DNA of 64,000 nucleotides, taken from an uncultured Lachnospiraceae bacterium (lineage in GTDB: Bacteria > Bacillota > Clostridia > Lachnospirales > Lachnospiraceae). The stretch's first letter is position 1; each line of letters opens with the position of its first letter. A program made the position numbers and the translations under genes. The notes below the pieces were generated by a model. That model saw only the letters and a program-made list of their open reading frames with translations. It made no database searches and had not been told where the DNA came from. This document shows positions 44,496-54,002 of the stretch, one piece after another. Location: positions 310,001 through 374,000 of the forward strand of contig CAIFEV010000001.1 of the NCBI GenBank assembly GCA_903789615.1, written 5' to 3'.

Positions 44496-45711
44496 TGAAG
44501 AGATAAAGGCGGAATTTCCTATATTTGAGAAGAGAAGCGGAAAGCCGTTCCACTATCTTGACTCGGCGGCAACCAGCCAGCGCCCGGCGGACGTGATCGA
44601 GGCGGTAAGCCAGTTTTACTACGAGAAGAACGCCAACCCGCACCGGGGTGTCTATGAACTTGCCGAGCAGGCGACGGAAAGCTACGAGAACGCGCGGCAG
44701 GTGATCGCGCAGTTCATCAACGCTGACCCCACGCAGGTGATCTACACGCGCAACGCGACTGAAGGCTTAAATCTTGTCGCTTACAGCTACGGCCTCACGC
44801 ACATTCAGAAGGGCGATCACATCGTGATCTCGATTCTCGAGCATCACAGCAATCTGATCCCCTGGCAAAGAGTTGCCCGGGCGAAGGGCGCTGTGCTCGA
44901 CTATATGTACACGGAAAACGGCAGCGGAAAGATCACGGACGAGGAGATCGAAAAAAGAATCGTTCCGGGCGTGAAGCTCGTGGCCATCACACAGGTCTCC
45001 AATGTCCTCGGCATTGTGACGCCGTATGAGAAAATCATCGCCAGAGCGCATGAGGTCGGGGCAGTTGTCGTTGTCGACGCGGCACAGAGCGCACCGCATC
45101 TTTCGATCGATGTTCAGACTCTCGGAGCGGATTTTCTTGCATTTTCGGGGCACAAGCTGTTTTCGCCTCTCGGAATCGGCATTCTCTGGGGAAGGAAGGA
45201 TCTGCTTGAGGAGATGCCGCCGTTTTTGTCCGGCGGGGACATGATCGACTCTGTCTCCGAGCAGGATGCCGTCTGGGCTCCGCTTCCGGAGAAGTTTGAG
45301 GCCGGCACGCAGAACGCGGGAGGGGCTGTAGGCCTCGCCGCCGCGATCCACTGGATGAACAAGATCGGCATGGACACCATTGAAGAGCGCGAGGCGGCCG
45401 TGTATGATTATGCGTGGGAAAAGCTTCACAGTCTTCCGCATGTGACCGTGTACGGAACCGGCGAGGGAAAGCATGTCGGGGCGATCGCGTTCAACATCGA
45501 TGATGCGCATCCGCATGATGTGGCTTCGATTCTGGACGCCGACGGCGTGTGCGTCAGAGCCGGTCACCACTGCGCGCAGCCTCTGATGGGGCATCTCGGC
45601 ATCCACAACTGCTGCCGTGCGAGCATCTCGGTGTACAATACAAAGGAAGACATCGACGCACTGTGTGACAGTATTCTGAAAGTAAGGAAGTGGCTTGGCT
45701 ATGAGTCTTAA
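44488..45711 (+). CDS. sufS: Cysteine desulfurase SufS
   Basis: 407 residues. PLP enzyme releasing sulfur from cysteine. N-terminal LDSAATSQRPADVIEAV, the HHSNLIPWQ region, PLP lysine in FSGHKLFSPLGIG and active-site cysteine loop in VRAGHHCAQPLM. Start at TTG 44488 after GGAGAGGAGA. Group II (SufS) type, matching the neighbouring sufU. Confidence 0.96.
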   Translation: MTDEEIKAEFPIFEKRSGKPFHYLDSAATSQRPADVIEAVSQFYYEKNANPHRGVYELAEQATESYENARQVIAQFINADPTQVIYTRNATEGLNLVAYSYGLTHIQKGDHIVISILEHHSNLIPWQRVARAKGAVLDYMYTENGSGKITDEEIEKRIVPGVKLVAITQVSNVLGIVTPYEKIIARAHEVGAVVVVDAAQSAPHLSIDVQTLGADFLAFSGHKLFSPLGIGILWGRKDLLEEMPPFLSGGDMIDSVSEQDAVWAPLPEKFEAGTQNAGGAVGLAAAIHWMNKIGMDTIEEREAAVYDYAWEKLHSLPHVTVYGTGEGKHVGAIAFNIDDAHPHDVASILDADGVCVRAGHHCAQPLMGHLGIHNCCRASISVYNTKEDIDALCDSILKVRKWLGYES

Positions 45712-46147
45712 TCAGATTTACACACAGATCATCACGGAGAACAGCCGCTCAAAGGAGCACAAGCATGATATCGACAATCCGAACATCGTGCATGACGGCG
45801 TGAATCCTTCCTGTGGTGACGAGATCACACTGGAACTTCGCGTGAAAGACGGCAGAATTGAGGATGCTTCCTTTGTCGGCGACGGCTGCGCGATCTCGCA
45901 GGCTTCCGCATCGATGATGATAGACCTTATAAAGGGCAGGAGCGTTGAGGAAGCCAGACATCTGGCAGATATCTTTATCGGCATGATCAAGGGGACCGTC
46001 ACGGATCCGGAGCAGCTGGACGAGCTGGAAGACTCGCAGGCGTTCGAGAACATCCGTCATATGCCCGCCCGTGTCAAATGTGCGGTACTCGGCTGGCACA
46101 CCCTGGACGAGGCCCTGAAAGAAAAAGAAGAGCAAAAGAAGAACTGA
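45701..46147 (+). CDS. sufU: Sulfur-transfer protein SufU
   Basis: 148 residues. Zinc-dependent acceptor of sulfur from SufS in Gram-positive bacteria. The three cysteines and aspartate are in NPSCGDEITL, GDGCAISQASASMM and RVKCAVLGWHTL. ATG 45701 lies inside the end of sufS with AAGGAAG upstream. A short lysine-rich tail ends the protein. Last gene of the operon. Confidence 0.95.
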   Translation: MSLNQIYTQIITENSRSKEHKHDIDNPNIVHDGVNPSCGDEITLELRVKDGRIEDASFVGDGCAISQASASMMIDLIKGRSVEEARHLADIFIGMIKGTVTDPEQLDELEDSQAFENIRHMPARVKCAVLGWHTLDEALKEKEEQKKN

Positions 46148-46164
46148 AAACGCGCAGGAGAACA

Positions 46165-46205
46165 GACCGCGGACAGCGAGAAAAGCTGCCCGCGGTCTTT
46201 TGTTG
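46165..46205 (+). terminator. Terminator of the suf operon
   Basis: GACCGCGG (46165-46172) and CCGCGGTC (46190-46197), extended by an inner AGC/GCT pair, then TTTTGTTG. Confidence 0.82.
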
Positions 46206-46319
46206 CAGTATTCCGGTGTCAGACTTCGTGATACAAGAGCAAAGCTATGTCGGTTTACGGCAATTTCAGACTGCTTTTTCGAGGTAACTATGTTAAAATA
46301 GGAACAAGAAATTTTGTGA

Positions 46320-47861
<1,542 letters not shown>

Positions 47862-47897
47862 GCGGCAGAAAAACTGCTGAAAGATAAGGAGAATCAC

Positions 47898-49343
47898 ATG
47901 TATGATGTAATCATCATCGGCGCCGGTGTCACGGGATGCTCGATTGCAAGAGAGCTCTCCCGCTATAAGCTGAAGACACTGGTACTGGAAAAGGGTGAAG
48001 ATGTCTGCACCGGCACGTCAAAGGCCAATTCGGCCATCGTGCACGCCGGCTATGACGCGGTGCCGGGGACGCTTAAGACAAAACTCAACCGGCGCGGCAA
48101 TGAGATGATGGGCGGGGTGACGGATGATCTGGACGTTCCGTTCTCCCGCATCGGTTCCTTTGTCGTATGTCTGAAGAACGACGATCCGAAAAAACTGCAG
48201 GCGCTCTACGATCGCGGTGTGGCCAATGGCATAAAAGGCCTTGAGATCATCACCGATATCAACCGGCTGCACGAGATGGAGCCGAACCTGTCCGATGATG
48301 TTGTCTCTGCACTTTACGCGCCGACGGCCGGGATTATCTGTCCGTTCCTTCTCACAATCGCCATGGCGGAAAATGCGTACACCAACGGCGTGGAATTCCG
48401 CTTTGATGAAGAGGTTTCTTCCATTGCGAAGGAAAACGGCTCGTATGCCGTCACAACCGGTGCCGGTGTGTATCACACCAGGACCGTTGTCAACGCGGCC
48501 GGCGTCTATGCCGATGCGATCCACAACATGGTAAGCGCGAAAAAGCTTCACATCACCGCGAGAAAGGGCGAGTACTGCCTGCTCGATCACACAGCCGGCG
48601 GTCACGTGAAGCACACGATCTTTGTTCTGCCAAACGAGTTCGGCAAGGGCATTCTGGTGTCCCCGACCATCCACGGGAACCTGCTGCTCGGGCCGACTGC
48701 TGTTGACGTCGACGACAAGGAAGCGACCAACACGACCGGAGCCGGTCTCACGGAAGTCAACACCAAGTGCTTCCGCGGCGTGAAGAACATCCCGACAAGA
48801 GAGGTCATCACCTCCTTCGCGGGACTTCGGGCGCATGAAGACGGGGATGACTTTATCATCGGTGAACCGGAGGATGCGGCCGGATTCTTTGACGCGGCCG
48901 GCATCGAGTCGCCGGGCCTGACCTCCGCACCGGCCATCGGTGAGATGCTTGCCGGGGAAATCGCCGCTAAGCTTCGGGCAGAGAAGAATGAGAACTTCAA
49001 CGGAAAGCGCAGGGGAATCCTCGACCCGAAGAAGCTCACACTGGAAGAGCGCAATGAGCTGATCCGCAAAAATCCGGCGTACGGGACCATCATCTGCCGC
49101 TGCGAGTCCGTGACGGAAGGAGAGATTATCGACGCGATCACAAGACCGCTGGGTGCGAAGTCCCTCGACGGCGTCAAGAGAAGAGTGCGCGCGGGCATGG
49201 GAAGATGCCAGGGCGGCTTCTGTTCGCCGCGTGTCATGGATCTGCTGAAAAAATACCGGAACGTGCCGATGACGGACATCACCAAGAGCGGCGGGAAGTC
49301 GCAGATCGTGTTCGGTTACAGCAAGAAAAGTGAGGAGGTTTGA
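47898..49343 (+). CDS. FAD-dependent glycerol-3-phosphate dehydrogenase-like protein (GlpA type)
   Basis: 481 residues. N-terminal FAD fold DVIIIGAGVTGCSIARELS, a DAO oxidoreductase core, and a C-terminal BFD-like [2Fe-2S] domain with four cysteines (IICRCESVTEGE ... GMGRCQGGFC). Closest to anaerobic GlpA and the COG0579 oxidoreductases. Placement after glpK supports oxidation of glycerol 3-phosphate. AAGGAG upstream; next gene five bases downstream. Confidence 0.9.
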   Translation: MYDVIIIGAGVTGCSIARELSRYKLKTLVLEKGEDVCTGTSKANSAIVHAGYDAVPGTLKTKLNRRGNEMMGGVTDDLDVPFSRIGSFVVCLKNDDPKKLQALYDRGVANGIKGLEIITDINRLHEMEPNLSDDVVSALYAPTAGIICPFLLTIAMAENAYTNGVEFRFDEEVSSIAKENGSYAVTTGAGVYHTRTVVNAAGVYADAIHNMVSAKKLHITARKGEYCLLDHTAGGHVKHTIFVLPNEFGKGILVSPTIHGNLLLGPTAVDVDDKEATNTTGAGLTEVNTKCFRGVKNIPTREVITSFAGLRAHEDGDDFIIGEPEDAAGFFDAAGIESPGLTSAPAIGEMLAGEIAAKLRAEKNENFNGKRRGILDPKKLTLEERNELIRKNPAYGTIICRCESVTEGEIIDAITRPLGAKSLDGVKRRVRAGMGRCQGGFCSPRVMDLLKKYRNVPMTDITKSGGKSQIVFGYSKKSEEV

Positions 49344-49348
49344 GACAT

Positions 49349-50611
49349 ATGAAGAATTGTGATCTGGTGATCATAGGCGGCGGTCCGGCCGGGCTTGCGG
49401 CAGCCGTATCCGCGTATGATGCCGGCATTCGGGATATTCTGATTCTCGAGCGCGACAACTGTCTCGGCGGAATCCTCAATCAGTGCATTCACAACGGTTT
49501 CGGACTGCACACATTCAAGGAAGAGCTGACCGGACCGGAATATGCGGACCGTTTCATCCGGCAGGTGCTCGAGCGGAAAATCGAGTACAGGCTCTCGACG
49601 ATGGTCATGGACATCACGCCGGACAAGGTCGTGACAGCCATGAACCGCGAGGACGGAATGTTCCAGCTCAGGGCAAAGGCCGTTATCCTGGCGATGGGCT
49701 GCCGCGAGAGGCCGAGAGGCGCCCTGAACATCCCGGGCTTCCGCCCGGCCGGAATCTTTTCCGCCGGCACGGCGCAGCGCCTGATCAACATCGAAGGATA
49801 CATGCCGGGCCGTGAGGTCGTCATTCTCGGATCGGGTGACATCGGCCTCATCATGGCAAGGCGCATGACGCTGGAAGGGGCAAAGGTCAAGGTGGTGGCC
49901 GAGATCATGCCGTATTCCGGCGGCCTGAAGCGTAACATCGTTCAGTGCCTGGATGATTTCGGCATTCCGCTCAAGCTGTCCCACACGCTTGTGGACATCC
50001 GGGGCAAGGAAAGAGTCGAAGGCGTCACCATCGCCCAGGTCGACGAGCACATGAAGCCGATTCCGGGGACCGAAGAGGACTACAGTTGCGACACGGTTCT
50101 TCTTTCTGTCGGACTACTTCCGGAAAATGAACTGAGCAAGAGCGCCGGTGTGGCGTTAAATCCGGTGACGAGGGGCGCATTGGTCAACGACCGGCTTGAG
50201 ACGAGTATTGACGGCGTGTTCGCCTGCGGGAATGTCCTGCACGTTCATGACCTGGTCGACTACGTTTCCGAGGAGGCAGCTTCCGCCGGACGTCACGCGG
50301 CAGAGTACATAACCCGCGGTGAGCAGAAGAGCGAAACGGCTGTCCCGGTCAAAGCTGTAGACGGCGTGCGCTACACGGTTCCTACAACGATCGATCCGGC
50401 GCTTTGTGACGATTCCGTGACCGTCCGGTTCCGCGTCGGGAAGGTCTTTAAGGATTCCTACATCAGCGTGTATCTGAACGACGAGCGCATTCAGCACCGC
50501 AGAAAGCAGATCATGGCTCCGGGCGAGATGGAACAGGTGATTCTGCCGAAGAAGACGCTGCTTGCCAAAGATGGCCTGAAGGAAATCACGGTCAGAATCG
50601 AGGAGGCCTGA
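49349..50611 (+). CDS. FAD/NAD(P)-binding oxidoreductase, GlpB-like partner
   Basis: 420 residues. Two dinucleotide folds: FAD at VIIGGGPAGLAAAVSA and a second at VVILGSGDIGLIMARRM; AMGCRERPRG and a GVFACGNVLHVHDLVD motif near the C-terminus, as in pyridine nucleotide-disulfide oxidoreductases. Forms part of the glpK-GlpA-GlpB-DUF1667 set common in clostridia; it may pass electrons from the upstream flavoprotein to NAD. ATG 49349 with GAGGAGG upstream. No redox-active CxxC is seen in the FAD domain. Confidence 0.88.
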   Translation: MKNCDLVIIGGGPAGLAAAVSAYDAGIRDILILERDNCLGGILNQCIHNGFGLHTFKEELTGPEYADRFIRQVLERKIEYRLSTMVMDITPDKVVTAMNREDGMFQLRAKAVILAMGCRERPRGALNIPGFRPAGIFSAGTAQRLINIEGYMPGREVVILGSGDIGLIMARRMTLEGAKVKVVAEIMPYSGGLKRNIVQCLDDFGIPLKLSHTLVDIRGKERVEGVTIAQVDEHMKPIPGTEEDYSCDTVLLSVGLLPENELSKSAGVALNPVTRGALVNDRLETSIDGVFACGNVLHVHDLVDYVSEEAASAGRHAAEYITRGEQKSETAVPVKAVDGVRYTVPTTIDPALCDDSVTVRFRVGKVFKDSYISVYLNDERIQHRRKQIMAPGEMEQVILPKKTLLAKDGLKEITVRIEEA

Positions 50612-50613
50612 AG

Positions 50614-50985
50614 ATGGTTGAGACGAAACATCTTACCTGTATCTGCTGCCCGATGGGCTGCCAGATTTCAGTGGATATGGAAGACGGAAAGGTGTTGAAG
50701 ATAACCGGCAACACCTGCAAGAGAGGCGAGATTTACGCTGCGAAGGAAGTCGTATCTCCGACCCGCGTCGTGACGACAACGGTCAAGGTGGACGGCGGCG
50801 ATCTCCCGGTTGTATCCGTCAAGACGGAGAAGGACATCCCGAAGGGGAAGATCTTTGATGTCATGGCGGCGGTCGAGGAGGTTCATGTAAAGGCTCCGGT
50901 TGCGATCGGAGACGTGATCCTGCCGGATGTGGCCGGAACCGGCGTCAACATCGTGGCAACCAAATCAATCGCGAAAGCAGGATAA
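50614..50985 (+). CDS. DUF1667 protein with conserved cysteine pairs
   Basis: 123 residues. N-terminal cysteines LTCICCPMGCQISV and a later CKRGEIYA match DUF1667 (COG3862), likely an Fe-S or zinc-binding subunit of the flavoprotein complex. Follows two bases after the GlpB-like gene. Last gene of the operon; terminator downstream. Confidence 0.9.
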   Translation: MVETKHLTCICCPMGCQISVDMEDGKVLKITGNTCKRGEIYAAKEVVSPTRVVTTTVKVDGGDLPVVSVKTEKDIPKGKIFDVMAAVEEVHVKAPVAIGDVILPDVAGTGVNIVATKSIAKAG

Positions 50986-51046
50986 GCACAGGCGGCGGGA
51001 GAGATTTCACCGTTCCTGCGGGGCGGTTTCACATTTGCCATTTGCG

Positions 51047-51087
51047 GGGCAGAGAGGGCTGGAAGCGGCTTTTCTCTGCCCTTTTTA
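51047..51087 (+). terminator. Terminator of the glycerol operon
   Basis: Perfect arms GGGCAGAGA (51047-51055) and TCTCTGCCC (51073-51081), then five T. Confidence 0.85.
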
Positions 51088-51114
51088 TATGGCAAATGTT
51101 AAGGTTCTATAAAA

Positions 51115-51141
51115 TTAGCACTCACCTGTTGACAGTGCTAA
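51115..51141. promoter_or_regulatory. CIRCE element (HrcA operator) of clpB
   Basis: TTAGCACTC (51115-51123), nine bases, CAGTGCTAA (51133-51141): the consensus with one mismatch in the right arm. Confidence 0.92.
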
Positions 51142-51157
51142 TAATCCGTGGTAGAAA
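51129..51157 (+). promoter_or_regulatory. Predicted promoter of clpB
   Basis: TTGACA (51129-51134), 17 bases, TAGAAA (51152-51157). The -35 box lies inside the CIRCE operator, so HrcA binding would block RNA polymerase. Confidence 0.65.
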
Positions 51158-51176
51158 TGAGGATGTGAAAGGAAAT

Positions 51177-51239
51177 ATGAGGATCCGGCAGAGGGAGATG
51201 CGAAAAAACCGGTGCGGGATCCTGATTGAAAGAAGGTGA
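51177..51239 (+). CDS. Candidate 20-residue leader peptide upstream of clpB
   Basis: ATG at 51177 with AAAGGAA upstream opens a 20-codon frame that encodes a very basic peptide (seven Arg, one Lys) and stops at TGA 51237-51239, four bases before the clpB ATG. The spacing suggests coupling. It may also be chance. Confidence 0.35.
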   Translation: MRIRQREMRKNRCGILIERR

Positions 51240-51243
51240 TACC

Positions 51244-53847
51244 ATGAACATCAGCAAGTTTACACAGAAATCCATCGAAGCACTCAACGGAAGTGAAAAG
51301 GTGGCGTATGACTACGGCAACCAGACAATCGATCAGGAGCATTTTCTGTACAGCCTGATGACGGTCGAGGACAGCCTGATCGCGAGCCTGATCGAGAAGA
51401 TGGGTATCGATAAAAAGAGCTTTATGCAGAGTCTTGACGCTCTTCTCCAGAAGAAGGTCAAGGTCTCCGGCTCCAATGTACAGAGGCAGATAAGCCCGTC
51501 ACTCAACGACGCGCTGCTGGGAGCCGAGGATATTGCAAAGCGCATGGGTGATTCCTATGTGTCGGTTGAGCACCTGTTTCTCTCGCTGATCGCTTCGCCT
51601 AATGAGGGAATCAAAGGTCTTTTCCGCCAGTACGGCGTCACAAAAGACAAATTCCTGAAGGCACTGCAGTCAGTCAGAGGGGATCAGGCTGTGACAACCG
51701 ATAACCCGGAAGTCACATACGATACATTAAAAAAATATGCCACGGACCTGACCGAGGCGGCGCAGGAAGGAAAGCTTGACCCGGTCATCGGCCGGGATGA
51801 GGAAATCCGCAATGTGATCCGGATTCTGTCCCGCAAGACCAAGAACAACCCGATTCTCATCGGTGAGCCGGGCGTGGGCAAGACGGCCGTCGTGGAAGGA
51901 CTCGCACAGCGGATTGTCCGCAAGGATGTTCCGGAAGGACTGAAGAACAAGAAACTGTATTCTCTGGATATGGGTTCGCTCATAGCGGGAGCCAAGTACA
52001 GAGGCGAGTTTGAGGAGAGACTGAAGGGTGTTCTGAACGAAGTCAGGAAGAGTGAGGGACAGATCATTCTCTTCATTGACGAGATTCACAACATTGTCGG
52101 CGCCGGCAAGACGGAGGGCTCCATGGATGCCGGCAACATGTTAAAGCCGATGCTCGCCAGAGGCGAGCTGCACTGCATAGGTGCGACGACGCTGGACGAA
52201 TACCGGAAGTATCTGGAGAAGGACGCGGCACTGGAGCGGCGTTTCCAGCCGGTTATGGTTGACGAGCCGACGGTGGAGGACACCATCTCCATCCTGCGCG
52301 GCCTGAAGGAGCGCTATGAGAATTATCACGGCGTGAAGATCACAGACGGAGCGCTGGTTTCGGCCGCGACGCTCTCAAAGCGGTACATTTCCGACCGGTT
52401 CCTGCCGGACAAGGCGATCGACCTCGTGGATGAGGCCTGCGCCATGATCAAGACAGAACTCAATTCCATGCCGTCGGATCTGGACGAGCTGCACAGAAAG
52501 ATCATGCAGCTGGAAATCGAGCAGACGGCTCTTAAGAAGGAGACGGACAACTTAAGCCGGGAGCGGCTTGCCGATCTGGATAAGGAACTTGGCGAGCTGA
52601 ACAGTCAGTACTCCGGCAAACTGGCAAGATGGAAGAACGAAAAAGCTGCGATCGACGAGACACACAAACTGAAAGACAGGATCGAAAAGCTGCACACCGA
52701 AATCGAGAAGGCACAGCGCGACTATGATCTGGACAAGGCCGCGAAGCTGCAGTACGGCGAGCTGCCGCAGGCTGAGGCTAAGCTGGCGGAAGCAGAGAAG
52801 AAAGTGTCCGAAAAGGACATGGACCTCGTGCACGAGAGCGTCACGGAGAATGAGATCGCCAGAATCGTGTCCCGCTGGACCGGTATTCCGGTCGCAAGAC
52901 TATCCGAGACGGAGCGCCAGAAGACGCTTCACCTGGAGGATGAGCTGCACAAGCGGGTCATCGGACAGGACGAAGGCGTGCGCAAAGTAACGGAAGCCAT
53001 TATGCGCAGCAAAGCCGGCATCAAGAACCCGAGCAAGCCGATCGGCTCGTTCATGTTCCTCGGCCCCACCGGTGTCGGCAAGACTGAGCTCGCCAAGGCT
53101 CTGGCCGCCGCACTGTTTGATGATGAGAACAATATGGTCCGGATCGATATGAGCGAGTATATGGAGAAGTATTCCGTCTCCCGGCTCATCGGAGCGCCTC
53201 CGGGGTATGTCGGATACGATGAGGGCGGTCAGCTGACCGAAGCCGTGAGGAGAAAGCCATATTCGGTTGTTTTGTTCGACGAAGTCGAGAAGGCGCACCC
53301 GGATGTGTTCAACGTACTCCTGCAGGTTCTCGACGACGGCCGGATCACCGATTCGCAGGGCCGCACGGTGGACTTCAAGAATACGATCATCATCATGACC
53401 AGCAACATCGGTTCGGATATTCTGCTGGGCGGTATTGACGAGAAGGGAGATATCAGACCGGAGGCGGAAGCAGCGGTTATGCAGCAGCTTCATGCGCATT
53501 TCCGTCCGGAGTTCCTGAACCGGCTCGATGAGATCATTCTCTTCAAGCCGCTGACGAAGGACAACATCAGCCGGATTGTCGACCTGATGATGAACGATGT
53601 CAACAGGAGACTGGAGGACAGACAGATCCGCGTGGAACTGACGGAGGCCGCGAGACACTACGTCATTGACAACGGATTTGACCCGCAGTACGGTGCAAGA
53701 CCGCTGCGCAGATATCTGCAGAGAACGGTTGACACGCTGGCGGCAAAGCAGATCCTCGCCGGCAGCATCAGCGAGGGAGACACGATCGAGATCGATCTGA
53801 CAGACGGGAAACTGACAGCCCGTGACAAAAAACCACAAGCAGAATAA
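51244..53847 (+). CDS. clpB: ATP-dependent disaggregase ClpB
   Basis: About 867 residues. Hsp104/ClpB hexamer that extracts proteins from aggregates. Clp N-domain (1-145), first AAA+ ([25 protein letters not shown]), a middle coiled coil (about 400-525) that separates ClpB from ClpC/ClpA, and second AAA+ ([27 protein letters not shown]). No ClpP-binding loop is expected. AAGAAGGTGAT precedes the ATG. Controlled by a CIRCE operator. Confidence 0.96.
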   Translation: MNISKFTQKSIEALNGSEKVAYDYGNQTIDQEHFLYSLMTVEDSLIASLIEKMGIDKKSFMQSLDALLQKKVKVSGSNVQRQISPSLNDALLGAEDIAKRMGDSYVSVEHLFLSLIASPNEGIKGLFRQYGVTKDKFLKALQSVRGDQAVTTDNPEVTYDTLKKYATDLTEAAQEGKLDPVIGRDEEIRNVIRILSRKTKNNPILIGEPGVGKTAVVEGLAQRIVRKDVPEGLKNKKLYSLDMGSLIAGAKYRGEFEERLKGVLNEVRKSEGQIILFIDEIHNIVGAGKTEGSMDAGNMLKPMLARGELHCIGATTLDEYRKYLEKDAALERRFQPVMVDEPTVEDTISILRGLKERYENYHGVKITDGALVSAATLSKRYISDRFLPDKAIDLVDEACAMIKTELNSMPSDLDELHRKIMQLEIEQTALKKETDNLSRERLADLDKELGELNSQYSGKLARWKNEKAAIDETHKLKDRIEKLHTEIEKAQRDYDLDKAAKLQYGELPQAEAKLAEAEKKVSEKDMDLVHESVTENEIARIVSRWTGIPVARLSETERQKTLHLEDELHKRVIGQDEGVRKVTEAIMRSKAGIKNPSKPIGSFMFLGPTGVGKTELAKALAAALFDDENNMVRIDMSEYMEKYSVSRLIGAPPGYVGYDEGGQLTEAVRRKPYSVVLFDEVEKAHPDVFNVLLQVLDDGRITDSQGRTVDFKNTIIIMTSNIGSDILLGGIDEKGDIRPEAEAAVMQQLHAHFRPEFLNRLDEIILFKPLTKDNISRIVDLMMNDVNRRLEDRQIRVELTEAARHYVIDNGFDPQYGARPLRRYLQRTVDTLAAKQILAGSISEGDTIEIDLTDGKLTARDKKPQAE

Positions 53848-53860
53848 TTGCCTGAAGCGG

Positions 53861-53898
53861 CAGCCCCGGAGAGAGTATTTTCTCTCCGGGGCTGCTTT
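53861..53898 (+). terminator. Terminator of clpB
   Basis: Perfect 14-bp arms CAGCCCCGGAGAGA (53861-53874) and TCTCTCCGGGGCTG (53881-53894), with a short CTTTA tail. Confidence 0.75.
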
Positions 53899-53942
53899 AC
53901 GTAAATTTAAAAATTCATTTGCCATGTAAACTCTTACAATGA

Positions 53943-53971
53943 TTGTGAAACATTGGTCAATATGCTAAAAT
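53943..53971 (+). promoter_or_regulatory. Promoter of ppdK
   Basis: TTGTGA (53943-53948), 17 bases, TAAAAT (53966-53971), preceded by TGC (extended -10). CCAAT/ATTGG arms (53973-53977, 53989-53993) lie in the leader near the ribosome site. Confidence 0.6.
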
Positions 53972-54002
53972 TCCAATCAGAAATCGGAATTGGAGGACTA
54001 TT

